DNA from: Fictibacillus aquaticus
GTDB taxonomy: Bacteria > Bacillota > Bacilli > Bacillales > Fictibacillaceae
DNA: 64,000 nt
Direction of reading: 5' to 3'
NCBI RefSeq assembly: GCF_002245695.1
Contig: NZ_NOII01000001.1
Location: 1,364,001-1,428,000 of the forward strand
The notes under the pieces were generated by a model. It worked only from the letters and a program-made list of their open reading frames with translations, ran no database searches and had not been told where the DNA came from. Each line of letters begins with the position of its first letter. Position 1 is the first letter of the stretch. The translations under genes were made by a program, and so were the position numbers. Below, piece after piece: positions 32,347 to 40,402 of the stretch.

Positions 32347-32859
32347 ATGAAATATTCTATTGAAGGCAAAACGCCAAACGTTCATGAAAGCGCTTTTATC
32401 GCTCCAGGGGCGCATATCATCGGTGATGTTACGATTGGAGAAGGTTCGACTGTCTGGTTTAACAGCGTCCTTCGCGGTGACGAAGGTCCGATCACGATTG
32501 GCAAGAAAACGAATGTTCAGGATAACTGCACCCTGCATCTTTATGAAGGCTTCCCGCTCGTTCTTGAAGACGAAGTATCGATCGGCCACAACGTTATCCT
32601 TCACGGCTGTACGGTAAAAAAAGGAGCACTTGTCGGGATGGGCGCGACCGTTCTTGATGGAGCTGAGATCGGCGAGCAGGCGTTTATCGGGGCCAACACG
32701 CTTATTCCATCCGGTAAAAAAATACCGCCTCGCGTTATGGTCATGGGTTCTCCTGGAAAGATCGTCCGTGAGCTGACAGATAAAGACCTCGAGCTCATAC
32801 AGCTGACCATCGATACATATTACGAAAAAGGAAAGCAGTTTAAAGAACAGCTGAAGTAA
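32347..32859 (+). CDS. paaY: Gamma-carbonic anhydrase-like hexapeptide-repeat protein (PaaY-like)
   Basis: This 170-residue left-handed beta-helix protein has repeated hexapeptides (IIGDVTIGEGSTVWFNSVLRGD, then MGATVLDGAEIGEQAFIGANTLIP). The zinc-site histidines are those in NCTLHLYEG and IGHNVILHGC. It belongs to the YrdA/PaaY gamma-carbonic anhydrase-like group. PaaY acts as a thioesterase that relieves the phenylacetate pathway of dead-end ring-hydroxylated CoA thioesters. Because this gene lies convergent with paaX at the edge of the paa cluster, the PaaY role is likely, although generic YtoA-type homologues occur widely in Bacilli. The ATG follows AAAGGAGG. Confidence 0.75.
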   Translation: MKYSIEGKTPNVHESAFIAPGAHIIGDVTIGEGSTVWFNSVLRGDEGPITIGKKTNVQDNCTLHLYEGFPLVLEDEVSIGHNVILHGCTVKKGALVGMGATVLDGAEIGEQAFIGANTLIPSGKKIPPRVMVMGSPGKIVRELTDKDLELIQLTIDTYYEKGKQFKEQLK

Positions 32860-32862
32860 GAG

Positions 32863-32888
32863 AAAAAGTGCACAATGGTGCACTTTTT
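32863..32888. terminator. Bidirectional terminator between paaY and paaX
   Basis: AAAAAGTGCAC and GTGCACTTTTT form a perfect 11-base stem with a 4-base loop. T runs on both strands serve both convergent genes. Confidence 0.92.
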
Positions 32889-32891
32889 TTA

Positions 32892-33785
32892 TTATTGTTC
32901 GTTGTTTGCCATGAGCGGATGATTCAGCACATCGTATCCGCTCACTTTCTTCAGCTCGTTGCCTTCACGATAGATGCTTTCAAAAAATCGGTTCGACGGG
33001 ACAGCAAGCGCTTTGTAATAATCACTGAAAAGTGACGCCGCATGATCGCCGAGCCACTCCGCAGGAAGGAGTTCCTGCGGGAGGCCAGGATCGACGAACA
33101 GAAACTTCCGGTATTCATGAACAAGCTTTGTCCGTTCAACAAAGCATTCTCCGTCAGTCATCTCGCCCTTTTCGATCTTATTCTTGTCGATGACATATTT
33201 CTGAGAATATTTTTTAATAAACTCATCGTACCGCTCATTGATTTCTTCTAAGTTCCAGCATTCTCTAACAAGCCTTGTACTTTCATCAGGCCCTTTATAC
33301 TGGGCAGTAAAGTAATGGACGTAGCTTCTAATATCGTATTTTTCGATAACTTCCTGAATCTGATTTTCCTGATCACCCGGTGAGATCCAGAAACTGTTCG
33401 TCAGAAGACCGAATCCGCTCCATACTAGTTCTTTCCTGAGCTCGTCTCGGATGCTTCGCTTTTCTTCAGGAATGGTGTATGTAAACATCGTCCATTCGCC
33501 GCTCCACTTTTCAGGCTGAAGCTTGAAGATACGCTTAGCTGCCTCATCCATCCTTTTCTGCCCTCTTTGGGTAAGAAAGTAGTAACTTTTATTTCCTTGT
33601 TTCCTGGATTCGATCCATCCCTGCTTGCTCATTCGGGAAATAGCCGCTCTGACCGCCTGCTCATTATGTCCGAACTCCTCAAGAAAACGGATCAGGCTCC
33701 CAATCCAGATCTCGCTGCCATAATGGCGGATATAATCACCGTAAAGGGTGAAGATCATTGATCTCGTGTTTAAACTGTTCTGCAT
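32892..33785 (-). CDS. paaX: Phenylacetic acid degradation operon repressor PaaX
   Basis: This 297-residue regulator has the PaaX N-terminal winged helix: MQNSLNTRSMIFTLYGDYIRHYGSEIWIGSLIRFLEEFGHNEQAVRAAISRMSKQGWIESRK, followed by the central PaaX domain (WTMFTYTIPEEKRSIRDELRKELVWSGFGLLTNSFWISP) and a C-terminal domain with FLFVDPGLPQELLPAEWLGD. PaaX represses paa operons and is released by phenylacetyl-CoA. It is the last gene of the unit paaH-thiolase-crotonase-paaX, 72 bases after the crotonase, so its level should rise with the pathway, giving feedback. Its operator in this genome is probably one of the palindromes described at the paaA/paaK or paaH promoters. Confidence 0.9.
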   Translation of the reverse strand: MQNSLNTRSMIFTLYGDYIRHYGSEIWIGSLIRFLEEFGHNEQAVRAAISRMSKQGWIESRKQGNKSYYFLTQRGQKRMDEAAKRIFKLQPEKWSGEWTMFTYTIPEEKRSIRDELRKELVWSGFGLLTNSFWISPGDQENQIQEVIEKYDIRSYVHYFTAQYKGPDESTRLVRECWNLEEINERYDEFIKKYSQKYVIDKNKIEKGEMTDGECFVERTKLVHEYRKFLFVDPGLPQELLPAEWLGDHAASLFSDYYKALAVPSNRFFESIYREGNELKKVSGYDVLNHPLMANNEQ

Positions 33786-33856
33786 GCATTTAACCTCTTA
33801 ATCGCCGTTTTGGCATGATGTTACTTACGATACCAAACCGGCCGTATTCAAACAAG

Positions 33857-34633
33857 CTACTCTCCCTTAAAAACAGGCTCTCTTTTTTCACTGAACGCGT
33901 TTAGCGCTTCCATCCTGTCACTCGTAGGAATCGTCACTTCATAAGCTTTCGCTTCGATTGCAAGTCCCGTTTGAAGATCGGTTTCCATTCCGTGCTTGAT
34001 AGCATATTTCGCTTGCTGAACAGCGATAGGACCGTTTTTCATGATAGCGTTCGCGTAATTCTCACATACTCCCATCAATTCAGAACGGTCTGTTACTTGG
34101 TTGAGGATGCCGAAACTCTGCGCTTCATCAGCCGTCATCTTCTTCGCTGTCAAGATCAGTTCCATCGCTTTCGCCTGGCCGATCAGTCTTGGCAGGCGCT
34201 GAGTCCCCCCGGCGCCTGGAATGATCGCCCAGCTCAGTTCTGTCAGTCCCATATAAGCTTCTTTTACAGAAACACGCAGGTCACATGCCAGCGCAAGCTC
34301 AAAGCCTCCGCCAAAAGCATGGCCGTTCATCGCGCATATTGTAGGCTGCGGAAGGGCTTCAGCCGCAGAGAACACATCGCGGATCTTGCGTACGTTCCGT
34401 TTTACTTCTGCTTCTGTCAGCGTTCGGCGTTCCTTTAAGTCTGCACCGGCACTGAACGCTTTCTCTCCAGCACCTGTAAAAATAACTACTCTGACTTCTC
34501 TGTTATGGTGAATGTCATCGATGATCTCGCCAAGCTCTTTTAAAGTAGAATAGTTGAAGCAGTTTAGCACTTCTGGACGGTTGATCGTCACGTAAGCGAT
34601 ATGATTCTTTACTTCATATAAAATGGATGCCAT
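33857..34633 (-). CDS. Enoyl-CoA hydratase/isomerase family protein
   Basis: This 258-residue crotonase-fold protein has both catalytic glutamates of true hydratases: GLTELSWAIIPGAGGTQRLPRL (first Glu) and GQAKAMELILTA (second Glu). The oxyanion-hole segments are FSAGADLKE and NGHAFGGGFELALACD. It could hydrate 2,3-dehydroadipyl-CoA (the PaaF reaction), or hydrolyse/hydrate another ring-opened intermediate given that no paaZ is present. The ATG follows AGGAGGAG, 19 bases after the thiolase stop. It is the third crotonase of the cluster; which of the two hydratase-type copies is the PaaF equivalent cannot be told from sequence alone. Confidence 0.85.
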   Translation of the reverse strand: MASILYEVKNHIAYVTINRPEVLNCFNYSTLKELGEIIDDIHHNREVRVVIFTGAGEKAFSAGADLKERRTLTEAEVKRNVRKIRDVFSAAEALPQPTICAMNGHAFGGGFELALACDLRVSVKEAYMGLTELSWAIIPGAGGTQRLPRLIGQAKAMELILTAKKMTADEAQSFGILNQVTDRSELMGVCENYANAIMKNGPIAVQQAKYAIKHGMETDLQTGLAIEAKAYEVTIPTSDRMEALNAFSEKREPVFKGE

Positions 34634-34652
34634 GATGGTTGCTCCTCCTAAA

Positions 34653-35858
34653 TTAACGTTCTGTCCGTTCCACGATTGCAGCGATTCCTTGCCCTACACC
34701 GATGCACATTGTCGCAAGACCATAGCGCGACCCTCTGCGTTTCATCTCATGAAGCAAGGTTGTTAAAATTCTTGCCCCGCTAGCACCAAGCGGATGACCG
34801 AACGCGATCGCTCCGCCGTTCACATTCACTTTCTCCTCATCAAGCCCAAGCTGTTTCATACATTCGAGCGACTGTGAGGAAAACGCTTCGTTCAGTTCGA
34901 TTAAGTCCAGATCTTCTGCTGTGATGCCTGCGCGCTTCATCGCTTTTTGTGAAGCAGGAACTGGCCCCAATCCCATTACGGACGGCTCCAAACCAGCAAC
35001 TGCACCTGCTGCATACCGGGCGAGCGGCTTCAACCCGAGCTGACCTGCCTTTTCCCGGCTCATTAGCAGAAGAGCAGATGCCCCGTCATTCACTCCAGAA
35101 GCGTTTCCTGCTGTAATCGTTCCGCCATCAAACAGCGGTTTCAGCTTTCCGAGCTTTTCGAGTGTCGTATCAGGACGCGGATGCTCATCCTCACTCACCC
35201 ACGTTTCATTCCCTTTCCTGTCAACGAGTTTAATAGGAACGATCTCATCCTTAAATAGACCTTCCTCTATGGCGCGCTTTGCTTTCTGCTGGCTGCTGTA
35301 TGCAAACAGATCCTGATCTTCCCTTGACACACCATATCTTACGGCTACGTTTTCAGCTGTCTGCGGCATAGAGTCAGTCCCGTGCTTTTCGTGCATAAGA
35401 GGGTTAATGAACCGCCAGCCTATCGTCGTGTCAAACATTTTCATATCCCCGCGCGGGAACTCACTGTCTGGCTTTGCCATAACGAGCGGCGCACGCGTCA
35501 TGCTTTCTGTTCCCCCAGCAATAAAAATATCACCCTCACCGGCCATGATGGCGCGAGCCGCATACATGACTGCATCAAGACCCGATCCGCAAAGACGGTT
35601 GATCGTCGTTCCTCCTGTTTCTACAGGCAGATCAGCGAGGAGCCCAGCCATTCGTGCCACGTTGCGGTTATCTTCTCCAGCTCCGTTCGCATTTCCAAGG
35701 ACCACTTCTTCAATTTCAGCTGAAGGCACTTCAGGATTTCGTTCAACAAGTGCACGGATGACGACAGCTGCCAGGTCATCGGGACGGACATTCTTCAGCC
35801 CGCCTTTATACCGTCCTATAGGCGTACGAACCGCATCAACAATTACTACTTCCCTCAT
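34653..35858 (-). CDS. paaJ: Acetyl-CoA acyltransferase (3-oxoadipyl-CoA thiolase, PaaJ-like)
   Basis: This 401-residue thiolase has the nucleophile in [17 protein letters not shown] (Cys90), the [10 protein letters not shown] loop, and the C-terminal catalytic segments [19 protein letters not shown] (His) and [11 protein letters not shown] (Cys). In the phenylacetate pathway it cleaves 3-oxoadipyl-CoA, and 3-oxo-5,6-dehydrosuberyl-CoA, to release acetyl-CoA and succinyl-CoA. The opening [31 protein letters not shown] resembles the PcaF/PaaJ class. Its start overlaps the paaH stop by 4 bases (ATGA), so the two are translationally coupled. Confidence 0.85.
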   Translation of the reverse strand: MREVVIVDAVRTPIGRYKGGLKNVRPDDLAAVVIRALVERNPEVPSAEIEEVVLGNANGAGEDNRNVARMAGLLADLPVETGGTTINRLCGSGLDAVMYAARAIMAGEGDIFIAGGTESMTRAPLVMAKPDSEFPRGDMKMFDTTIGWRFINPLMHEKHGTDSMPQTAENVAVRYGVSREDQDLFAYSSQQKAKRAIEEGLFKDEIVPIKLVDRKGNETWVSEDEHPRPDTTLEKLGKLKPLFDGGTITAGNASGVNDGASALLLMSREKAGQLGLKPLARYAAGAVAGLEPSVMGLGPVPASQKAMKRAGITAEDLDLIELNEAFSSQSLECMKQLGLDEEKVNVNGGAIAFGHPLGASGARILTTLLHEMKRRGSRYGLATMCIGVGQGIAAIVERTER

Positions 35859-36727
35859 TTTAATGCCCCATCTTTTTCCGCCGTATAATCATAAACGCCC
35901 TTGCCTGTTTTGCGCCCGAGTCTTCCTGCTTTCACGTATTTGACGAGCAGCGGTGCAGGGCGATACTTCTCACCAAGCGTTTTATGAAGGTAATTCAAGT
36001 TGTTCAGACGTGTATCAAGTCCGACAAGATCGCCAAGTTCGAACGGTCCCATTGGAAAGTTCAATCCAAGCTTGATGGCTTTGTCGATATCTTCAGGCGA
36101 TGCCACTCCTTCCTGCAGCATGTAGAACGCTTCATTTCCGATCATCGCTGAGATGCGGCTTGTCACGAATCCAGGGAATTCGTTGACCGTCACCGTTTCT
36201 TTTCCCATCTTTACCGCTGCTTCTTTTGCCAGTTCAGCCGTTCCTTCACTCGTTTCATGTCCTCGCACGATCTCAACAAGCGGCATGCGGTGCACCGGAT
36301 TAAAGAAGTGCATTGCAATAACTTTATGAGGGCGTCTCGTGAATGAACCGATTTCAGTCGGGCTCATTGTTGATGTGTTAGTGGCTAAAACACAATGCTC
36401 TGGTGCAGACCTGTCTATTTCTTCAAAAACGGCACGCTTAATGTCAATGTTCTCTGGCACCGCTTCAATGACGATATCAGCACCGCTGACTGCTGCCGAT
36501 AACTGCGGCGTATAGGAAAGCCTGCCTTGCGCTGCGGCGGCATCCTCAGCGGACAGCTTTCCACGGCTTACCGCTTTTGAAAAAATGGCGTCGATCTCTT
36601 TTTGTGCGCCTGCCAGCTGTTCTTCCTTCACATCCACGAGCTGGACGTCAAATCCTCCGACCGCGCAGACGTATGCGATGCCTCTTCCCATGACGCCTGA
36701 GCCGATTACTACTGCATTTTGCAACAT
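35855..36727 (-). CDS. paaH: 3-hydroxyacyl-CoA dehydrogenase (PaaH-like)
   Basis: This 290-residue protein is a single 3-hydroxyacyl-CoA dehydrogenase unit. The NAD fold is [28 protein letters not shown]. The catalytic His is in [21 protein letters not shown] and the conserved Ser/Asn in [18 protein letters not shown]. The C-terminal domain contains [22 protein letters not shown]. It oxidises 3-hydroxyadipyl-CoA in the lower phenylacetate pathway. It is the first gene after an intrinsic terminator and has a palindrome 19-36 bases upstream, so it heads a second transcription unit that continues through thiolase and crotonase to paaX. Confidence 0.88.
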   Translation of the reverse strand: MLQNAVVIGSGVMGRGIAYVCAVGGFDVQLVDVKEEQLAGAQKEIDAIFSKAVSRGKLSAEDAAAAQGRLSYTPQLSAAVSGADIVIEAVPENIDIKRAVFEEIDRSAPEHCVLATNTSTMSPTEIGSFTRRPHKVIAMHFFNPVHRMPLVEIVRGHETSEGTAELAKEAAVKMGKETVTVNEFPGFVTSRISAMIGNEAFYMLQEGVASPEDIDKAIKLGLNFPMGPFELGDLVGLDTRLNNLNYLHKTLGEKYRPAPLLVKYVKAGRLGRKTGKGVYDYTAEKDGALK

Positions 36728-36745
36728 GGTCTCTCTCCTGCCTTT

Positions 36746-36763
36746 CTTAAACAGTTGTTTAAG
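36746..36763. promoter_or_regulatory. Palindrome CTTAAACAGTTGTTTAAG, candidate operator of paaH
   Basis: An 18-base palindrome with 7-base arms lies between the paaG terminator and paaH. It shares TTAAAC-x-GTTGTTTAA with the palindrome before the NSS transporter (30938-30955). Size and symmetry fit a TetR-type or PaaX operator. Confidence 0.5.
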
Positions 36764-36775
36764 TTTCTTTGTATA

Positions 36776-36801
36776 AAAAGCGAGCGCAGCGGCTCGCTTT
36801 T
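36776..36801 (-). terminator. Rho-independent terminator after paaG
   Basis: On the minus strand, AAAAGCGAGC and GCTCGCTTTTT pair around CGCTGC and end in T's, 15 bases past paaG. It splits the phenylacetate cluster into two transcription units. Confidence 0.88.
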
Positions 36802-36815
36802 AGTTAACGGTGTGT

Positions 36816-37589
36816 CTATTTCCCTGTATACGAAGGCTTTCTTTTTTCCAAAAAGGCAGCGAGCCCTTCTTGATGGTCATGAGACTCGCCGGCAATTTTC
36901 TGAGCTTGAGCCTCAAACTCCAGCACTTCGTTCAGATCACTTTCCCAGCTTTTATTTAAATAACGTTTGATCAGACCGATTGCTTTTGTCGGCATATGTG
37001 CAAGCTTTTCGGCGAATGTTTCCACTTCCATCACGAAGTCTTCTTCACTGACTAATTTGTTAACTAGACCAAACTCTTTTGCCTGAGCTGCGTTAACTTT
37101 ATCACCGAGCACGGCAAGCTCCATCGCCTTGGCATGGCCCACAAGCCTAGGAAGGAAGTACAGACTGCCTGCATCAGGGACAAGACCGACATGGATGAAC
37201 GCTTCTATGAAACTGGCTTTCTCGCTTGCGATACGGAAATCACATGCAAGCGCAAGGCTCATTCCTGCTCCTGCAGCCACACCGTTTACCGCACAGATTA
37301 CTGGCTTTTCCATGCCGACGATCGCTTTTATCATCGGATTATAGCCTTTTCGCAGAATGTCGCTGTAATCGGCACCTTCTGGAGATTCAGATAAATCCTG
37401 GCCAGAACAGAACGCGCGTCCAGCTCCTGTGATCACAAGCGCTCTGACGCTGTCATCTTTCCCAGCTTCCTTGATCGCTGCCGCCATTTCTTTATGCATT
37501 ACAGCGTTGAATGCGTTCAGCTTGTCCGGGCGGTTCAGCGTGATCCACGCGGTTTTCCCTCTCGTTTCATAGCTAATCGTCTCAAACAT
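36816..37589 (-). CDS. paaG: PaaG-like 2-(oxepinyl/1,2-epoxyphenyl)acetyl-CoA isomerase
   Basis: This 257-residue crotonase-family protein lacks the first hydratase glutamate (the segment reads SFIEAFIHVGLVPDAGSLYFLPRL). It has instead the Asp of GLVPDAG (about Asp139) characteristic of PaaG. The oxyanion-hole segments are FCSGQDLSE and NGVAAGAGMSLALACD. PaaG isomerises ring-1,2-epoxyphenylacetyl-CoA to oxepin-CoA and later shifts a double bond in 2,3-dehydro intermediates. It is 12 bases downstream of the PaaF-like gene. An intrinsic terminator follows, ending the unit that begins at paaA or paaK. Confidence 0.88.
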   Translation of the reverse strand: MFETISYETRGKTAWITLNRPDKLNAFNAVMHKEMAAAIKEAGKDDSVRALVITGAGRAFCSGQDLSESPEGADYSDILRKGYNPMIKAIVGMEKPVICAVNGVAAGAGMSLALACDFRIASEKASFIEAFIHVGLVPDAGSLYFLPRLVGHAKAMELAVLGDKVNAAQAKEFGLVNKLVSEEDFVMEVETFAEKLAHMPTKAIGLIKRYLNKSWESDLNEVLEFEAQAQKIAGESHDHQEGLAAFLEKRKPSYTGK

Positions 37590-37601
37590 TGTCTGCTCCC
37601 C

Positions 37602-38378
37602 CTATTGTCCCTTAAACTCGGCAGGACGCTTTTCCATAAAGGCTTTCATGCCCTCTTTCTGGTCCTGTGACGAGAATAATAGGTAAAAGTTTTTCCGTTC
37701 AAACTGCATGCCGTCATATGTGGAATAATCAATAGATTTATAGACAGTCTCTTTTATGAGGCGCACTGACAGAGGCGCTTTAGATGCGACCGTTTTGGCA
37801 AACTTGACCGCTTCATCCAGAACGATTTCCGGTGCAAGCACACGGTTGATGACACCGTATTCCAATGCTTCCTTGGCAGTCATCGGGTCGCCTAGCCAAA
37901 GCCATTCCAGCGCCTTCTTCTGCCCCATCAGCTTCGTGAGCTTAACCGTTCCTCCTGCTCCCGGCATGACTCCAAGCTTGATCTCAGGAAAACCGAACTG
38001 CGTGTTTTCTGCAGCAAACAGGATATCGCAGCAAAGTGCAAGCTCGAATCCACCGCCAAAGCAGAAGCCATGTATCGATCCTATAATCGGCTTGCGGATT
38101 GTCGCTAGCCTGTCCCATTCTTTAAACTGGTTCAGCAGTTCAAGCGAAATAGCATCGTCGTTCTTCATTTCATCAATATCTGCGCCAGCTGCAAATGCGC
38201 GGCCATTGCCTGTGAGGACAAAAGCTTTTACTTCATCATCTGTATCATACGATTCAAACACATGTAACAGTTCAGTGACCATCGGACGGTTTATCGCGTT
38301 AAGTACTCTTGGGCGGTTTAATGAGATGAGGGCGATTCCGTCTTTGATAGAAACGGTGATCGTCTCAAATTTACTCAT
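37602..38378 (-). CDS. paaF: Enoyl-CoA hydratase (PaaF-like)
   Basis: This 258-residue crotonase has hydratase-type residues in FGFPEIKLGVMPGAGGTVKLTKL (first Glu) and GQKKALEWLWLG (second Glu), with FAAGADIDEM and HGFCFGGGFELALCCD forming the oxyanion hole. In the paa pathway PaaF hydrates 2,3-dehydroadipyl-CoA to 3-hydroxyadipyl-CoA, the substrate of PaaH. Its position between paaD/EthD and paaG makes it the best PaaF candidate, though the crotonase at 33857-34633 has the same catalytic residues. Its start overlaps the EthD gene end by 8 bases. Confidence 0.8.
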   Translation of the reverse strand: MSKFETITVSIKDGIALISLNRPRVLNAINRPMVTELLHVFESYDTDDEVKAFVLTGNGRAFAAGADIDEMKNDDAISLELLNQFKEWDRLATIRKPIIGSIHGFCFGGGFELALCCDILFAAENTQFGFPEIKLGVMPGAGGTVKLTKLMGQKKALEWLWLGDPMTAKEALEYGVINRVLAPEIVLDEAVKFAKTVASKAPLSVRLIKETVYKSIDYSTYDGMQFERKNFYLLFSSQDQKEGMKAFMEKRPAEFKGQ

Positions 38379-38676
38379 TGACTTCCTCGCCGATCATAAG
38401 CGTGACAAGCTCTCCTGCAAAAGACATAAGGTCTTTGCCTGATGCTTTTCCTTCATCAGATTTCATCGCTGCTTTCAATGACTCGTGATCATCGTAATAC
38501 ATTTCACACATCACATGATAATCGCTCTTGCCCATCGGTGAACCAACAATTTTTGTTACTTCCATTTTGCGGAGCCCAGGAATCTTTTTCGTGATGTCTG
38601 TATGGTGCCCATAATAGTGCTCGTCGAATTTTGCTGTGTCCTCAGGTGTTTTGTACAATGCGATCAATTTAACCAA
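38371..38676 (-). CDS. EthD-domain small protein
   Basis: This 101-residue protein has an EthD-type ferredoxin-like fold: MVKLIALYKTPEDTAKFDEHYYGHHTDITKKIPGLRKMEVTKI, then YHVMCEMYYDDHESLKAAMKSDEGKASGKDL. EthD proteins accompany oxidative catabolic operons, but their function is not well defined; dimerisation or protection of an intermediate has been suggested. It is coupled to the PaaF-like gene (8-base overlap) and lies 52 bases after paaD, so it belongs to the phenylacetate ring-activation unit. Its regular place here suggests an accessory role with the PaaABCD epoxidase. Confidence 0.8.
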   Translation of the reverse strand: MVKLIALYKTPEDTAKFDEHYYGHHTDITKKIPGLRKMEVTKIVGSPMGKSDYHVMCEMYYDDHESLKAAMKSDEGKASGKDLMSFAGELVTLMIGEEVNE

Positions 38677-38728
38677 GATAATCAGCTCCTAATCTATTTT
38701 TTAAAAATGTGAATCTCATCATTAAAGC

Positions 38729-39226
38729 CTACAAATTCGCCACAGGCTTCATCGCTTCAAACGGATTCTTGCAAGAACGGCAATAAAGGATGCTGCGGCA
38801 GGCAGTCGGACCAAAGATGTTTTCCATCGTCACATACGCCGAACCGCAATACGGACAGTCAATCTCCCAAGGCTCTCCCATCACGTGGTTAGCCGGCGGC
38901 GGCGCGATGCCGAATTCTTTCAGCCGCTCCCGTCCCTCTAATGTAATGCGGTCGGTCGTCCATGGCGGTGTAAACACGAATTCGACATGTGCTTCCGTGA
39001 CACCTTCTACTTTTTCAGCCGCCTGTTTAATATCTCGTTCAATAATATTCAGGGCCGGGCATCCGGAGAATGTCGGAAGCACCGTAATCTTAACGGCCGT
39101 CCCATTCGCTTTCACCGTCTCGACCATTCCGAGGTCCAAGATGCTGACCGTAGCCATTTCTGGGTCCTTCACGTGCGAAAGCGCAGACCATACAATCTGC
39201 TCTAAAGTTTTTATGTTATCGGCCAC
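38729..39226 (-). CDS. paaD: Phenylacetyl-CoA epoxidase maturation subunit PaaD
   Basis: This 165-residue protein combines an N-terminal MIP18/DUF59 domain (VWSALSHVKDPEMATVSILDLGMVETV and TFSGCPALNIIERDI) with a C-terminal zinc-finger-like segment holding CPYCGSAY and ILYCRSCKNPF. PaaD is thought to help mature iron or Fe-S cofactors of the phenylacetyl-CoA epoxidase. The full-length zinc-ribbon form, as in E. coli, is present. The GTG start at 39226 follows GAGAGGAAG. It lies 18 bases after paaC in the paaABCD order. Confidence 0.88.
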   Translation of the reverse strand: MADNIKTLEQIVWSALSHVKDPEMATVSILDLGMVETVKANGTAVKITVLPTFSGCPALNIIERDIKQAAEKVEGVTEAHVEFVFTPPWTTDRITLEGRERLKEFGIAPPPANHVMGEPWEIDCPYCGSAYVTMENIFGPTACRSILYCRSCKNPFEAMKPVANL

Positions 39227-39244
39227 TGTGCTTCCTCTCCTTCC

Positions 39245-40039
39245 CTACCAGCCCGTCTGCGGGTTCGTGGCGTACACTTCGGACAATGTTGCGAGCGCTT
39301 GCGTCAAGTCTGGTGTATGCTCACCCTTGCGTCCATTGCCTCTTTCCATCCTCGGCTCTCCAGAGAAAGGAAGGCCTGTTTCATTAAATACAGCCTCAAT
39401 CCTTTTCATCCAGCGCTGCTTCAATACATTCTCATCATCAATAAAATTAGCTTTTACCATCTCGGCATAAGCCGGGCCGAGTGTCAGCACTCCGCCGAAG
39501 TCACGCCATACCTTTTCAATTGCGGCGTTCATGCGTGATTTTGCTTCGTCCGTGCTCGTGACAAGCTGCTTGAACCAGAGCTCCCAGTGCATCAGATGGT
39601 AGTACTGCTCCGTCATGATTTTTCGCGCGGCTTCAGCCAAAGGCTCGAAATCTGAGTGCCTCAGCGAGTCAAGGCGGATTTGCTTATGAACGCTGTAGAA
39701 GTAATTTCTCACAACCGCGAATGCCCAGTCATAGTCCGGCTTTTCAAGATATGTTCCAGGACCGTTTACTTCTTCCAGTAAAACTGCGTTGCGGAATTTG
39801 GACGGTGCGCGCAGATGTGCGATTTCATCTGCTTTTCCTTCTCCAAGCTGCTCAAGCAGCCTGTAGTACAGGTTCGCGTGCCCCATCATGTCCTGATTGA
39901 TTGAGGAAAAGGCTACATCCTCCTCGATGTGCGGTGCGAGTCCAAGCCATTCTGAACCGCGGTAAGCAAGGATGAAGTCATCGTCTGCAAGCTGATAGAG
40001 AAGCTCTATGAGCGCTCCTTTTTCTGATGGTGTCGTCAC
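39245..40039 (-). CDS. paaC: Phenylacetyl-CoA 1,2-epoxidase structural subunit PaaC
   Basis: This 264-residue ferritin-like helical protein is the non-catalytic partner of PaaA. Typical stretches are LIELLYQLADDDFILAYRGSEWLGLAPHIEEDVAFSSINQDMMGHANLYYRLL and YYHLMHWELWFKQLVTSTDEAKSRMNAAI. It begins with GTG at 40039, sharing four bases with the paaB stop (GTGA), so translation is coupled. PaaA and PaaC form the core of the epoxidase that attacks the aromatic ring of phenylacetyl-CoA. Confidence 0.9.
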   Translation of the reverse strand: MTTPSEKGALIELLYQLADDDFILAYRGSEWLGLAPHIEEDVAFSSINQDMMGHANLYYRLLEQLGEGKADEIAHLRAPSKFRNAVLLEEVNGPGTYLEKPDYDWAFAVVRNYFYSVHKQIRLDSLRHSDFEPLAEAARKIMTEQYYHLMHWELWFKQLVTSTDEAKSRMNAAIEKVWRDFGGVLTLGPAYAEMVKANFIDDENVLKQRWMKRIEAVFNETGLPFSGEPRMERGNGRKGEHTPDLTQALATLSEVYATNPQTGW

Positions 40040-40383
40040 TGTGCATCTCCCTTTCCGCCAAGAATGTGCTGCTCGGTAAACTGCTCCTGATTATACTCAC
40101 GCCATTTTTTCTTCAAATAGCCGTATCCTTTAGTCTCTCTATAATCCTTATCAAGACGTTTCAGCATCTCTCGCTCAGATTGCGAGAGACCGCGGATGTT
40201 CTCACGTTTCACGACCCAGATGTCAGCTACCTGCTCCCGTCTGAAGAAGTTTTCCTTCGCCATAATGAGCGCCATGTCCGCGTTTGGTGCGAGCAGGCTG
40301 AACTGGTGCTGAAAAGGAGATTTATCTGTTTTTTTACTGAACACTTCGTATACATTGTAAAATTCATTCTTTGCTTCGCTCAT
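40036..40383 (-). CDS. paaB: Phenylacetyl-CoA epoxidase subunit PaaB
   Basis: This 115-residue protein starts at ATG 40383 behind AGGAGAGAAAGGG; the in-frame extension upstream runs into paaA and is rejected. It contains FYNVYEVFSKKTDKSPFQHQFSLLAPNADMALIMAKENFFRREQVADIWVVKRENI, the PaaB signature. It is slightly longer at the C-terminus than the E. coli protein (KDYRETKGYGYLKKKWREYNQEQF). PaaB joins PaaAC subcomplexes in the epoxidase. The order A-B-C-D is conserved. Confidence 0.9.
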   Translation of the reverse strand: MSEAKNEFYNVYEVFSKKTDKSPFQHQFSLLAPNADMALIMAKENFFRREQVADIWVVKRENIRGLSQSEREMLKRLDKDYRETKGYGYLKKKWREYNQEQFTEQHILGGKGDAQ

Positions 40384-40402
40384 GCCCTTTCTCCTCTCCT
40401 GC

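Noticed and set aside
32281-32883. 200-codon minus-strand frame opposite paaY
   Set aside because: It is the antisense of a conserved hexapeptide-repeat gene, has no ribosome site and Cys/Phe-rich shadow composition.
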